DNA of 64,000 nucleotides from Pseudomonas sp. ISL-84 (GTDB lineage Bacteria; Bacillota; Bacilli; Bacillales; Cytobacillaceae): contig JAGGRA010000017.1 in assembly GCA_018613035.1 (NCBI GenBank), forward strand, positions 1 through 64,000. The letters run 5' to 3'. The notes beneath the pieces were generated by a model. It did no database searches. It was not told the origin of the DNA and saw only the letters and a program-made list of their open reading frames with translations. Position 1 is the stretch's first letter. Each line of letters begins with the position of its first letter. Shown here one piece after another: positions 16,501 through 24,312 of this stretch. Made by a program: the position numbers and the translations under genes.

Positions 16501-17931
16501 CATTTCCTCAACAGTCAAGCTTGAATCAACTTGGCGAAGCAATGCTGCAACCGCAGAAACGTGCGGGCCTGCCATGGATGTTCCGTTCCAGCCGCCTTCA
16601 TATCCGCTGCCAGGAACGGAGGAACGAATGTTAACTCCAGGTGCAGATACATCAGGCTTAATTTCTTCGTATGGAGATGGTCCCTGCAGTGAGAAGCTTG
16701 CTAAACCATTGTTTATATCAGTCGCACCAGTTGCGAATGATTCTGGATAGTTAGCTGGTGTGGCAACAGATCCCGGTCCTCCCGGATTAAATAATGTTGT
16801 GTTGCCCGCAGAAAACTCAGGGAAAATTTCAGCTGCACGCCAAGCCTGCACCATAGGGCGGTACCATTCATCAAGCCCTGGTCCGCCGCCCCATGAGTTA
16901 TTGACGACGTCTGGCGCCTTTTCTGGATGAGGATTTCCTTCAGCATCCTTCGGAGCTAAAATCCATTCGCCAGCTTCCAGCAGGTCTACGTCAGTTCCAC
17001 CGGATGCAGTGAATGCTTTAACTGCAATCCATTTTGCACCGGGAGCGACTCCAACCTGATTGGCACCGTTTGGTTCAGAACCAACCATTGTTCCAGTTAC
17101 ATGGGTTCCGTGGCCTTGATCATCATAGGGAGCTGTTTGCCCGGCAGTAGCATCGAACCAGTTGTATTCATGGGATGGAGAATCCGGTTCTGCTGCATTA
17201 TAGCCGAGGTATTTTTCTTTTAAAGCAGGATGGTTCCACTGAACGCCTGTATCAATGGAAGCAACGACAGTACCGGAACCGTCGATACCCATTTCCCAGA
17301 CGGCAGGAGCGCCAACACGGTTAATATTCCACTCTATAGAGTTTGTTTCTGCTTGTGTCTGGAGAGCTTTCTCAGCTTCTTTTGTTGGCTTATGAAGCTG
17401 TCTTGTCTCGTTTGGAAGGATTTTTTCTACTTCAGGGAATGTTGCAATTTGTTCCATTACATCCTTTGAAGATGTAACAGCCATGGCATTGACAATGTAG
17501 AAGGATTGAACATTTTTCGCCTTGCCGGCTTTTTCCTGCTTTTGAAGGAAATCAGCGACATGACCTTGAGTTTCAATAGCTGTAGATCGTAGTGAGGATA
17601 GGACTGCAGATCGTTTCATGTACTTTAATTTGGAGGCAGTTAGCTTTTGTGATTGAGCCTCTTTTTCAGCCTTCTTGGCCGCTTGGGCTGTATCAGCTTG
17701 TTCTTTAAACTTGATTAAGTATGTTACGTTATCCTCTTTCTCGAATTGTTCCATCAATGAACGGTTTATTTTATTTTTTGCAGTCTCAAGTGAAGCCTTC
17801 TTAACCGATGTATGAGGGGAGCTTTTGCTTTCAGCAGATCCCATGCTTGGTAACATCAGCGGTAGAATTAAAAATGTTGTCAACATAATATAGAGAAACT
17901 TGTTAAAAGCGATTCTTTTTCTTTTTTTCAA
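13591..17931 (-). CDS. bpr: Bacillopeptidase F-like secreted S8 protease
   Basis: This 1446-residue protein matches Bpr in length and order: signal peptide (about 1-33), inhibitor-like propeptide to about 195, and an S8 domain with Asp227 (SIDTGV), His274 (HGTHVTGT), Asn377 (SAGN) and Ser452 (GTSMAGPH). A beta-rich C-terminal half follows with an M6/MAM-like domain (about 660-800), carboxypeptidase-regulatory-like domains and Ig-like repeats (about 1170-1370). The last 17 residues include eight consecutive Lys. The start is TTG 17931 with GAGGAGG at 8 bases; no better ATG is close. It is a monocistronic exoenzyme, and the open frames on the other strand are shadows. Confidence 0.93.
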   Translation of the reverse strand: MKKRKRIAFNKFLYIMLTTFLILPLMLPSMGSAESKSSPHTSVKKASLETAKNKINRSLMEQFEKEDNVTYLIKFKEQADTAQAAKKAEKEAQSQKLTASKLKYMKRSAVLSSLRSTAIETQGHVADFLQKQEKAGKAKNVQSFYIVNAMAVTSSKDVMEQIATFPEVEKILPNETRQLHKPTKEAEKALQTQAETNSIEWNINRVGAPAVWEMGIDGSGTVVASIDTGVQWNHPALKEKYLGYNAAEPDSPSHEYNWFDATAGQTAPYDDQGHGTHVTGTMVGSEPNGANQVGVAPGAKWIAVKAFTASGGTDVDLLEAGEWILAPKDAEGNPHPEKAPDVVNNSWGGGPGLDEWYRPMVQAWRAAEIFPEFSAGNTTLFNPGGPGSVATPANYPESFATGATDINNGLASFSLQGPSPYEEIKPDVSAPGVNIRSSVPGSGYEGGWNGTSMAGPHVSAVAALLRQVDSSLTVEEMEEILLTTSTPLTNGTYPESPNNGFGYGLVNAFDAVSSVMTGLGKINGQVAKEGDDTEAPEVNHEAPQETYAGMDLVLDLSAADNVSVTRVDLEYLRADGSWGTVEAERTAGNYKDGTYQAVIPGSDIAEPSVTYKWKVIDFGGNLTETDSFEVGVRPGISIGYSQNFESQPVGWTSYGPENSWEWGVPASGPGNAASGEKVYATNLAGTYANRANMNLQMPPIDLPEGNAYLQFKQWHELENRYDYGHVFVSTDMENWEQVLRVNGTTTGWIDGEVDLSAYAGQRIYVAFNVTTDGSVLKQGWYLDDVQLSDAPIEPARKAQLGVEKDEASAELRKDAVNPDKITPKKDAPAKNEANQQQPAPSVLPLQAEVSVLESGRSVFTNPQDGSYEFVHASGEYTVQAEAYGFRSQTQSVNIPQDGEVTANFILEEIPKGTVTGVVTNEVTGEPVAGSTLLLIEDAAVQPVITNENGEYTLTAYEGTYTLKTMAPSFYSKEQSITIEGESSEELNIDLKPFIGYPGEIGYDDGTAENARAFYDAGNGWAVKMSLASGHDRAMVTGGLFRFWDTSWPNPGGTDFKVEVYDASGPDGAPGKKLAGPYDATALRNGEWTHVDLSEEGILVNGDFYMVYIQSAPNPNAPGLGTDEDGGNAGRSWQMVGGAWSPSPEDEGNYMIRATVNYEVTAPVIISPADGTFTNQGTVTIEGTSAPTTTVNIFNNGEEISSAETTDEGTFSAEISLAEGENILTAKASTEAGSTDASEPVKVIFDQTKPELAITSPADETKTNKETVTVEGSVSDENLDWVKVNGQPAQVAEGKYSLRILLDEGENVITVTAKDKAENTEEKTVTIDAKYTAPEIGNLLPSEDKEIKKGESVKIEFDSEPGLTAVFAIRMPLTNTGAQLTNAIDLPMMEESPGHYVGYYTATSNVKAPGAEIEVKATDEYGNETRKTADGKLWINEKKKKKKKKGN

Positions 17932-18634
17932 AAAATTACCTCCTCATTTGGATTAATCACTTATTCAGAAAGACAACTCTTTGACTCAGAAAACAATCAC
18001 CCCCTTAAGGTTATAATAGAGATGGAAATCCTTTCCTACACAAGTACTTTAGCGAATTAATTAGGGGGAAGGTTGTCGAAAGAAAAAGAAAAATGCTGGG
18101 GTTTTGTAAAATAGAGAGAAGGTTGCAGCACCGGCAAAAAGTTACAGTCCGAAAGTTTCATTTATTACATGTGCTGAGTGGAGTAAAGGAACCATTTAAA
18201 AAAATACAGAAAGTATTTGATTAAATACATGGAAAAAATAAGGAAATGGGGGGAGGCAGTATTTTTCGTGAATGGTAAAATAAATAAAAAGAGGGGCGGG
18301 CAGGATCAGCTTACCATTTAACATGAAGAGGATTTAAGCCAAAAATAATTAATAATATAGGCAATATGCAGTGTAACTTCTACGATATTCTTTTATTTTT
18401 GCTCCCTATCGAAATGTTTCAGTCCATTAATCTCGTTTTATGTTTGAATTGAAAAATGAAGCAATATGACTAAAGAGGAATAGAAAAATAGGTATATTGA
18501 TTAAATTTTGCATTTTAATACATAAATGCAGATGTACCAATAGGAGAGTCCTTGAACCTCCGCTTGTAAAATGGAAAAATAGTGTTTCTTTTTTTCATCT
18601 GATTCGTCTAATAATATGCGAGGGGGCGCCACTA
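17932..18634. other. 703-base intergenic region between bpr and the ECF sigma gene
   Basis: The two genes are transcribed divergently. Near bpr the minus strand shows a possible TATTAT -10 box around 18010-18016 with TTGTGT about 19 bases upstream, a weak match. I searched for an ECF-type AAC/CGT promoter before the sigma gene and found no convincing pair. No gene-sized frame with a ribosome binding site is visible. Confidence 0.5.
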
Positions 18635-19150
18635 ATGGAGAGAATTTCCGCAGAAACATTTGAAGAAATGTACAATGAATATAGCGATCGCATTTATGGA
18701 TACATATTTCTTCTCGTAAATGATAAAGAGGTTGCAGAAGATTTAACCCAGGATACCTTTATTAAAGCCTATAAATATATGAACCAATTTAATGGGGAGT
18801 CACAAATCTTTACGTGGCTTGTACGGATATCCAGAAATGTTGCTATTGATTATTTGCGCAAGAAAAACAGATTTAAATTTTTTTCTATTGAAAAATTCCA
18901 TTTGCCTTCAGATGAAGATACTCCCACGGAAATTATTATTAAGGGAGAAAAAGCCGCACTCTTATATGAAGCAATCCGTCATTTGAAATTAACCTATCAA
19001 GAAGTGCTAATTTTAAGAAAAATAAAGGAGTTTTCCATAAAGGAAACAGCTGAGATTTTGAATTGGAATGAGAATAAAGTAAAAATCACCACTTCCCGTG
19101 CACTCGCCGCGCTAAAAAAAGAACTGGAGAAAAGGGGGGGAGATCCATGA
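18635..19150 (+). CDS. ECF-family RNA polymerase sigma factor
   Basis: This 171-residue protein has region 2 at about 5-75 (EDLTQDTFIKAYKYM, FTWLVRISRNVAIDYLR) and region 4 at about 110-165 (EVLILRKIKEFSIKETAEIL, KVKITTSRALAALKKEL). It directs RNA polymerase to a small set of promoters, usually after release from a partner anti-sigma. GAGGGGG lies 8 bases before ATG 18635; an upstream extension to 18497 lacks a ribosome binding site. It overlaps the next gene by 4 bases, the usual sign of a sigma/anti-sigma couple. It resembles SigX/YlaC-type factors, but I cannot name the orthologue. Confidence 0.88.
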   Translation: MERISAETFEEMYNEYSDRIYGYIFLLVNDKEVAEDLTQDTFIKAYKYMNQFNGESQIFTWLVRISRNVAIDYLRKKNRFKFFSIEKFHLPSDEDTPTEIIIKGEKAALLYEAIRHLKLTYQEVLILRKIKEFSIKETAEILNWNENKVKITTSRALAALKKELEKRGGDP

Positions 19151-19761
19151 AGAACTCATCCGGATTCGATAATTCATTCAGTGAATTAAACCGGATCCCA
19201 CGCCCGCAAAAACAAAAACAAGAGAGTTTTCGGAAAATTATTAATGAAATAGAACGAAAACCAGCTATGAATAGATACATGTTCCCAAGATTTCTAACTG
19301 CTGCCGCTGCATTGGCTGCCTGTGTTCTTTTTGCTTTCATCATTTATTCTGAGGTTGACATGACACATGGCAGCAATAGCGAATCCATGGCAGGAATAGG
19401 CAATAGTATTATTACCCAGACAGCTATTTCTTTATCGGAATCAGAAAAGACTTTTTCAGCAGAACGGACTGATTCAGCAAAATCAGCGATTGTACAAGAT
19501 GAAAAGTGGGAAAATACAGTGAGAAATGCTGTTGATTCAGCACAGCCGGCAGATGCTGTCCTCTCATCGAAACCGCTGTTTGATGTACAAATCATGTTAA
19601 AAGGCAAAGAGCCGATCAAACTTAAAATCTGGGAAGAGGATGGCGAAGTATTTATCCGTCCAATGGCAAGCGAAAAGATGTACAAAGTGTCATCTGAAGA
19701 AAGCGGCCTTTTCCTGCAATACTTAAAAGCCATATCTGATAGCCTTCAAAAGACTCCTTAA
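19147..19761 (+). CDS. Probable membrane anti-sigma factor
   Basis: This 204-residue protein has a cytoplasmic N-terminus of about 46 residues, one transmembrane helix (about 48-67, Ala-rich) and an extracytoplasmic domain ending in a compact segment (VQIMLKGKEPIKLKIWEED). The ATGA overlap with the ECF sigma gene makes it the likely anti-sigma partner; function is inferred from context and topology, not from a recognised zinc anti-sigma motif. Its stop codon lies inside the terminator stem. Confidence 0.75.
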   Translation: MKNSSGFDNSFSELNRIPRPQKQKQESFRKIINEIERKPAMNRYMFPRFLTAAAALAACVLFAFIIYSEVDMTHGSNSESMAGIGNSIITQTAISLSESEKTFSAERTDSAKSAIVQDEKWENTVRNAVDSAQPADAVLSSKPLFDVQIMLKGKEPIKLKIWEEDGEVFIRPMASEKMYKVSSEESGLFLQYLKAISDSLQKTP

Positions 19762-19788
19762 TCTGACTCCAATAAGGAGTCTTTTTTT
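19749..19788 (+). terminator. Terminator of the sigma/anti-sigma operon
   Basis: AAAGACTCCTTA (19749-19760) pairs with TAAGGAGTCTTT (19773-19784), then a T run. The left arm includes the stop codon. Confidence 0.85.
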
Positions 19789-19910
19789 GTCTTTCATTCC
19801 TATATCTTTACAAATTCCGAGAAAAATTTCAAAAAAATGTTTAAAACCTGAATGTCAGGGGTACTTCTATCCTTGTTAATAAATTATTTTACTATCTGGC
19901 CAGAATCATT

Positions 19911-19924
19911 CCTTTGCGCAAAGG
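19911..19924 (+). promoter_or_regulatory. 14-bp perfect palindrome upstream of the sugar ABC operon
   Basis: CCTTTGCGCAAAGG is self-complementary, with the TTGCGCAA centre common in LacI-family operators. It lies 52 bases before the start of the solute-binding protein gene. No LacI-type regulator is encoded in the window. Confidence 0.5.
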
Positions 19925-19975
19925 TATAGGCAGTTTCTTAAAAACTAAAGATATAAATCTCATAGGGGGAGCATC

Positions 19976-21271
19976 ATGAAAAAAGGAATTATCTTTATTA
20001 TTTCAGCAATCCTGCTTTTAGGGACCTTGGCGGGATGCTCTGGGGAAGAGAGTGCACAGGCAGAAAAAACAAAAGACGGCAAGGTGATCGTTGATTTTTG
20101 GAGTTTCTGGGGTTCTGAAACAAGAAGGCCTATTATCGAAAAAATAATAGATGATTTTAACCAGTCACAGGATGAGGTTTTTGTAAAGCATACATATTTG
20201 CCATGGGGCGATATATGGACTAAAAACCTTGCATCTGTTGCTGCCGGGAACCCCGCGGATGTTATTATCAATGATATCAATTCGGTAGCACAACGTGCAG
20301 AAAATGAGCAGGTTGAAGATTTAAGCAAATATATGGATGACTCATTTAAAGACCAATTCTATCCGCATTTATGGGAAACAGTCATGTATGAGGATAAGCC
20401 TTACGCTGTTCCATTTAACACAGATACGAGATTGCTATTTTATAATAAAGACGCATTTAAAGAAGCGGGGCTTGATCCTGAAAAACCGCCTGCTACATGG
20501 GATGAGCTGGAAGAATATGCTCAAAGTCTGGATATTAAAAAGGGAGACCGATATGAGCGTGTAGGCTTCTATCCGCTTTGGGGCAGCATTGGCGCACCTA
20601 GCTGGATGACAAGTGCAGATGGCGGAAAAGGATTTATTAAAGAAGGCGAATTATATATCGATACTCCTAAAAAGAAAGAAGCTCTTGAGTGGCTTTTAGG
20701 CTGGAAGGATCGCCTTGGTGAAAAAACAGTTCAATCCTTCGAAGCAGAGTTTGGCAGTGAACAATCAAATCCGTTCATCGCAGGAAAGGTAGCGATGTGG
20801 ATTGACGTCGGTACATTCTATACGCAAATCCGTGATTATGGGAAAGATATGAATTTCGGCGTTGCCCCGATTCCTGCTTATGAAGAAGGGTCAGGCAACT
20901 GGAGCGATGGCGGCGGTTTTGTGGCTGAAGTTCCAAAAGGCGCCAAGCATCCTGAGGAAGCAATGAAATTTATTGAGTATTTAACAGGCCCGAAAGCACA
21001 GAAGTACTGGGCAATGGAAAACTATGATAACGTCGCAAACATAGAAGCGGCAGAAGCTGCGGTGGAAGAGCTTCAAGGTGATGATAGATATGTTTATGAA
21101 GCTTCCGTGAAAAACCTTGAACAAACACAATTGTTCCCGGTTCCGGTTGAGTACCCGGATTATCAAAGCCGGATCAATCCGCATATAGACAATGTGCTGT
21201 TAGGGAAAACAACACCTGAAAAAGCGCTCGAAGAAGCAGAACAAGATGTAGAAAAACTGAAAAGAAAGTAA
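19976..21271 (+). CDS. CUT1-type sugar ABC transporter, solute-binding lipoprotein
   Basis: This 431-residue lipoprotein has lipobox LAGC with Cys21 and a type-1 extracellular solute-binding fold (VIVDFWSFWGSETRR, AAGNPADVIINDINSV, PYAVPFNTDTRLLFYNK, IAGKVAMWIDVG). It would capture an oligosaccharide for the two permeases that follow. GGGGGA precedes ATG 19976. No ATPase gene is present, which fits CUT1 systems of bacilli that share MsmX. No adjacent glycosidase reveals the substrate. Confidence 0.9.
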   Translation: MKKGIIFIISAILLLGTLAGCSGEESAQAEKTKDGKVIVDFWSFWGSETRRPIIEKIIDDFNQSQDEVFVKHTYLPWGDIWTKNLASVAAGNPADVIINDINSVAQRAENEQVEDLSKYMDDSFKDQFYPHLWETVMYEDKPYAVPFNTDTRLLFYNKDAFKEAGLDPEKPPATWDELEEYAQSLDIKKGDRYERVGFYPLWGSIGAPSWMTSADGGKGFIKEGELYIDTPKKKEALEWLLGWKDRLGEKTVQSFEAEFGSEQSNPFIAGKVAMWIDVGTFYTQIRDYGKDMNFGVAPIPAYEEGSGNWSDGGGFVAEVPKGAKHPEEAMKFIEYLTGPKAQKYWAMENYDNVANIEAAEAAVEELQGDDRYVYEASVKNLEQTQLFPVPVEYPDYQSRINPHIDNVLLGKTTPEKALEEAEQDVEKLKRK

Positions 21272-21327
21272 AGGAAAGAGAGAAGGGCGCGTCCTTCTCT
21301 CTTTAAAATACAGCAAAAAGAGGGTGT

Positions 21328-22317
21328 ATGGGGTTGAAATCTTATGATACAACGATAGCGCGCCGCGGGACGGACATTGCAGGCGAAAAAGAGAAAAAGA
21401 AAACGGCCCGCAAGCGGCTGTCCCGCCAAACAAGAGAGAATATTTTTGGCTATCTATTCATCAGTCCTTGGATTTTTGGTTTCTTGGGACTTACACTTGG
21501 ACCGCTTTTATTTTCTTTATTTGCAAGTTTTACAGATTATAATATTACTTCAAAAATGAATTTTATTGGACTCGATAATTTTAAAAGAATGTTTACCATT
21601 GATGACCTTTTTAAAACTTCTTTATGGAATACTCTTTATTATGTGTTATTTTCTGTTCCGCTGACAACTGCTGGAGCAATCTTCCTGTCAGTTCTATTAA
21701 ATCAGAAGATAAAAGGGATGAAATTTTTCCGAACGCTTTATTATTTGCCGGCAATTCTCTCCGGTGTAGCAGTTTATTTTTTGTGGATGCAGCTCTTGAG
21801 TCCTTCGACAGGACTTGTAAACACTTTTCTTGGATGGTTGGGCATTGAGGGTCCCGCCTGGCTGTTCGATCCGGAATGGACGAAACCTGCATTGCTCCTG
21901 ATGAAAATGTGGAGTGTTGGAGGAGGAATGCTTCTCTACCTTGCAAGTTTACAGGGAGTGTCTTCCTCCATGTATGAAGCTGCCGAACTTGATGGGGCAG
22001 GTGCCATGCAAAAATTCTTTTATATTACACTGCCAATGATATCACCAATCATCTTTTTTGATGTGCTTACAAGTACGATTGGTTCATTCCAAATCTTTCA
22101 GGAAGCTTACGTTATGACAGAAAACGGAAGCGGTGGACCAGGAAACTCACTATTATTTTATAACCTTCATATGTGGAATAATGCATTTGAAGTATTTGAC
22201 ATGGGATATGCATCTGCGATGGCATGGCTTCTTTTTATAGTAGTTATGATTCTGACCGTAATCAATATGAAGCTGGGCAAAAAATGTGTACATTACGAGG
22301 GGGGAGACAATAAATGA
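21328..22317 (+). CDS. Sugar ABC transporter permease (MalF type)
   Basis: This 329-residue protein has six predicted membrane helices after a basic cytoplasmic N-terminus. The permease EAA loop is visible at SSMYEAAELDGAGAMQKFFY followed by ITLPMI. It forms the translocation pore with the next gene product, overlapping it by 4 bases. The start at ATG 21328 follows AGAGGG. Confidence 0.92.
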   Translation: MGLKSYDTTIARRGTDIAGEKEKKKTARKRLSRQTRENIFGYLFISPWIFGFLGLTLGPLLFSLFASFTDYNITSKMNFIGLDNFKRMFTIDDLFKTSLWNTLYYVLFSVPLTTAGAIFLSVLLNQKIKGMKFFRTLYYLPAILSGVAVYFLWMQLLSPSTGLVNTFLGWLGIEGPAWLFDPEWTKPALLLMKMWSVGGGMLLYLASLQGVSSSMYEAAELDGAGAMQKFFYITLPMISPIIFFDVLTSTIGSFQIFQEAYVMTENGSGGPGNSLLFYNLHMWNNAFEVFDMGYASAMAWLLFIVVMILTVINMKLGKKCVHYEGGDNK

Positions 22318-23183
22318 GAGCGGCTGCCGCACCAAGGTTTTATGAAACGAAAAAGTTTAAAGAGAAAGTCAAGCAGACTATTGTTTTCACCGTATTATTA
22401 GCAGGAAGTGTTCTAATCCTTTCGCCGATATGGTGGATGATTTCAACCTCCTTGAAATCTCCCGCGGAGATTGCCCAGTATCCGCCTACTTTTATACCAA
22501 GTGAATTTCATTTTTCTAATTATGCGGAAGCCTGGAAGACAGCTCCGTTTACACGCTGGGCAATGAATACTTTCTTTATTGCTTTTTGTGGGATGGCTGG
22601 AAGTGTACTTGTTAACTCATTAGTTGCCTATGCGTTTGCAAAAATCCGTTTTAAAGGAAGAAATTCGTTGTTTGTGGTTGTATTGTCAACGATGCTGATT
22701 CCCGGTTTTGTTACGATGGTTCCGCAATATATCTTATTTTCCAAGCTAGGCTGGGTAAATACGTATTTGCCGCTAATCGTTCCTGCCTTTTTGGGAAGTG
22801 CTTTTTTTATTTTCCTTTTGCGTCAGTTCATGATGACCATACCGAATGAACTGATTGAAGCAGCTGTGCTCGATGGCGCAAACCATTTACAAATCTGGTG
22901 GCATATCATGCTTCCGCTTACGAAGCCTGCTCTCATTACAGTGGCCATTTTCTCATTTAATGGAGCATGGAATGACCTGCTCGGACCATTGTTGTATTTA
23001 AATGATGAAAGTTTATACACCCTGCAAATCGGACTTCAAACATTTAAAGGTACAGTGCAAACCCAGTGGCATTACTTAATGGCCATGTCAGTAATGGTAT
23101 TGCTCCCCGTTGTGCTGTTATTCTTTTTCTTCCAAAAGCACTTTATTGAAGGTTCAAATATAGCATCAGGTACAAAGGGATAA
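22314..23183 (+). CDS. Sugar ABC transporter permease (MalG type)
   Basis: This 289-residue protein has the MalG-type pattern: cytoplasmic N-terminus, IWWMISTSLKSPAEI and the EAA loop NELIEAAVLDGANHLQIWWH followed by IMLPL. It partners the MalF-type permease, whose stop overlaps its start (ATGA). It is the last gene of the three-gene operon and ends at a strong hairpin. Confidence 0.92.
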   Translation: MRAAAAPRFYETKKFKEKVKQTIVFTVLLAGSVLILSPIWWMISTSLKSPAEIAQYPPTFIPSEFHFSNYAEAWKTAPFTRWAMNTFFIAFCGMAGSVLVNSLVAYAFAKIRFKGRNSLFVVVLSTMLIPGFVTMVPQYILFSKLGWVNTYLPLIVPAFLGSAFFIFLLRQFMMTIPNELIEAAVLDGANHLQIWWHIMLPLTKPALITVAIFSFNGAWNDLLGPLLYLNDESLYTLQIGLQTFKGTVQTQWHYLMAMSVMVLLPVVLLFFFFQKHFIEGSNIASGTKG

Positions 23184-23219
23184 AAAAATCGGCTAAGCTG
23201 CTGCTTAGCCGATTTTTTT
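23182..23219. terminator. Bidirectional terminator after the sugar ABC operon
   Basis: A perfect 17-bp stem (23182-23198 with 23203-23219) around a four-base loop has A/T tracts at both ends. It serves the ABC operon and the convergent secreted-protein gene. Confidence 0.9.
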
Positions 23220-23961
23220 ATTGTATCGGGCAGTAGGTTCTCCATTCTCCTTGAACGCAAACCTTGTGGCGTGGGACATAGCATTCAGCCATGACGGCAT
23301 CTGCATTTAAATCGTTTGCAGCCAGTTGCGAAGTGACAGAAGTTTCAGATCCCATGGCAGCTGGAGCACAAGAGTAACCGCCGCGCCATTCATATTTTGT
23401 ACAGTAGTAGCAGAGTTCACCTGCAGCTCTATTTTCTTCAGAAATGGCCTCTTTATTTTTGGCTGCATCCTCAAGTATCTGCTTCTTTTTTACTTCCACC
23501 TCAGCCAGATACTCTTGAAACATGCTATCTTCAGAAACCTCTATTTTGCTTTCTTCACCTGTACCCAGGTCTTTTACATAAAAGGCCTTATCGTCCATAA
23601 GCCTGCTATAGTCAACAAGGCGGGCTTTTAATCCGCTGCCGTCAAACTCGTATGAAAAGGATAAGAGGGAGGAGAAATTTACTATTGCATCATCATCCAG
23701 AAAAAAACTTTTTTCATTGTATTCCATTTCATATTGAACAGCCCATCCGTACTGGCTGCCACTTACATCTATAAGAGGCTTTGGCTGCATGGGAGCATCC
23801 TTTAGGAAGTAAGATTTAAATGTCTTATACTCATCAGCCTTCTTTACTTTCTTTATAAATTCTTTTTCACTCAAATGTTCAGCACCGCTCTTGGGCTGTG
23901 CAAATACATTGCCAGAGAAAGCTAGTAAAATAGTCAATAGCAAGAAAATATACTTTTTCAA
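23218..23961 (-). CDS. Secreted protein of unknown function with Cys-rich C-terminus
   Basis: This 247-residue protein has a signal peptide (1-21, NVFA-Q cleavage), a Lys/Glu-rich mixed domain and a C-terminal segment of about 65 residues with six Cys (CYYC pair, then single Cys before AP, YV, VQG and PIQ). The spacing suggests disulfides or metal binding outside the cell. I do not recognise the family. It is a single gene with G-rich sequence before ATG 23961, convergent with the sugar transporter. Confidence 0.75.
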   Translation of the reverse strand: MKKYIFLLLTILLAFSGNVFAQPKSGAEHLSEKEFIKKVKKADEYKTFKSYFLKDAPMQPKPLIDVSGSQYGWAVQYEMEYNEKSFFLDDDAIVNFSSLLSFSYEFDGSGLKARLVDYSRLMDDKAFYVKDLGTGEESKIEVSEDSMFQEYLAEVEVKKKQILEDAAKNKEAISEENRAAGELCYYCTKYEWRGGYSCAPAAMGSETSVTSQLAANDLNADAVMAECYVPRHKVCVQGEWRTYCPIQ

Positions 23962-24101
23962 ATTTATACCCCCTAAAAGTATCGTCCAATATAAGAATAA
24001 CCCATATTTCCAAAATAAGGAATGGTGCGAAGTGATTATATTTATCTAGTTTATTAATACTATTCTGATAATTTTTAAGCCGAGAGTTGATCAGCAGTTA
24101 G

Positions 24102-24242
24102 GGCTCAAACGGAAATAATAGAGATGCTATTAATTATTCCGGCCGAATCAGCATCCACAACATCTATGGGAAAAGGGAAGAAGTGGCAGTAAAGGTTGCC
24201 ATTGAAGAAAGCTCTCCACTAAAGATAGAAGAAGACGCATAA
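24102..24242 (+). pseudogene. Possible gene remnant (46 codons, no start)
   Basis: A frame without an ATG reads GSNGNNRDAINYSGRISIHN onward and ends EESSPLKIEEDA-stop. The composition looks protein-like (alternating V/I/K/E), but there is no ribosome binding site and a stop lies immediately upstream. It may be the 3' end of a decayed gene. I see nothing else between 23962 and 24244. Confidence 0.25.
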
Positions 24243-24243
24243 A

Positions 24244-24271
24244 AACGGCCATTTGATCTCAAATGGCCGTC
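24244..24271 (-). terminator. Terminator of the thi transport operon
   Basis: A 12-bp stem (ACGGCCATTTGA with its complement) around a two-base centre is followed on the minus strand by TTTTTA, 40 bases after the TatD-family stop codon. Confidence 0.75.
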
Positions 24272-24312
24272 CATTCAAAAATGTTTTCCCGGTTTGTAAG
24301 CAGAAAATAAAA

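Noticed and set aside
18497-18634. Upstream extension of the ECF sigma factor
   Set aside because: There is no ribosome binding site, and the added residues do not resemble sigma region 2. ATG 18635 has GAGGGGG.
18370-18634. ECF autoregulatory promoter before the sigma gene
   Set aside because: TGTAAC at 18372 and CGTC near 18607 do not pair at a 16-17-base spacing with any partner element.
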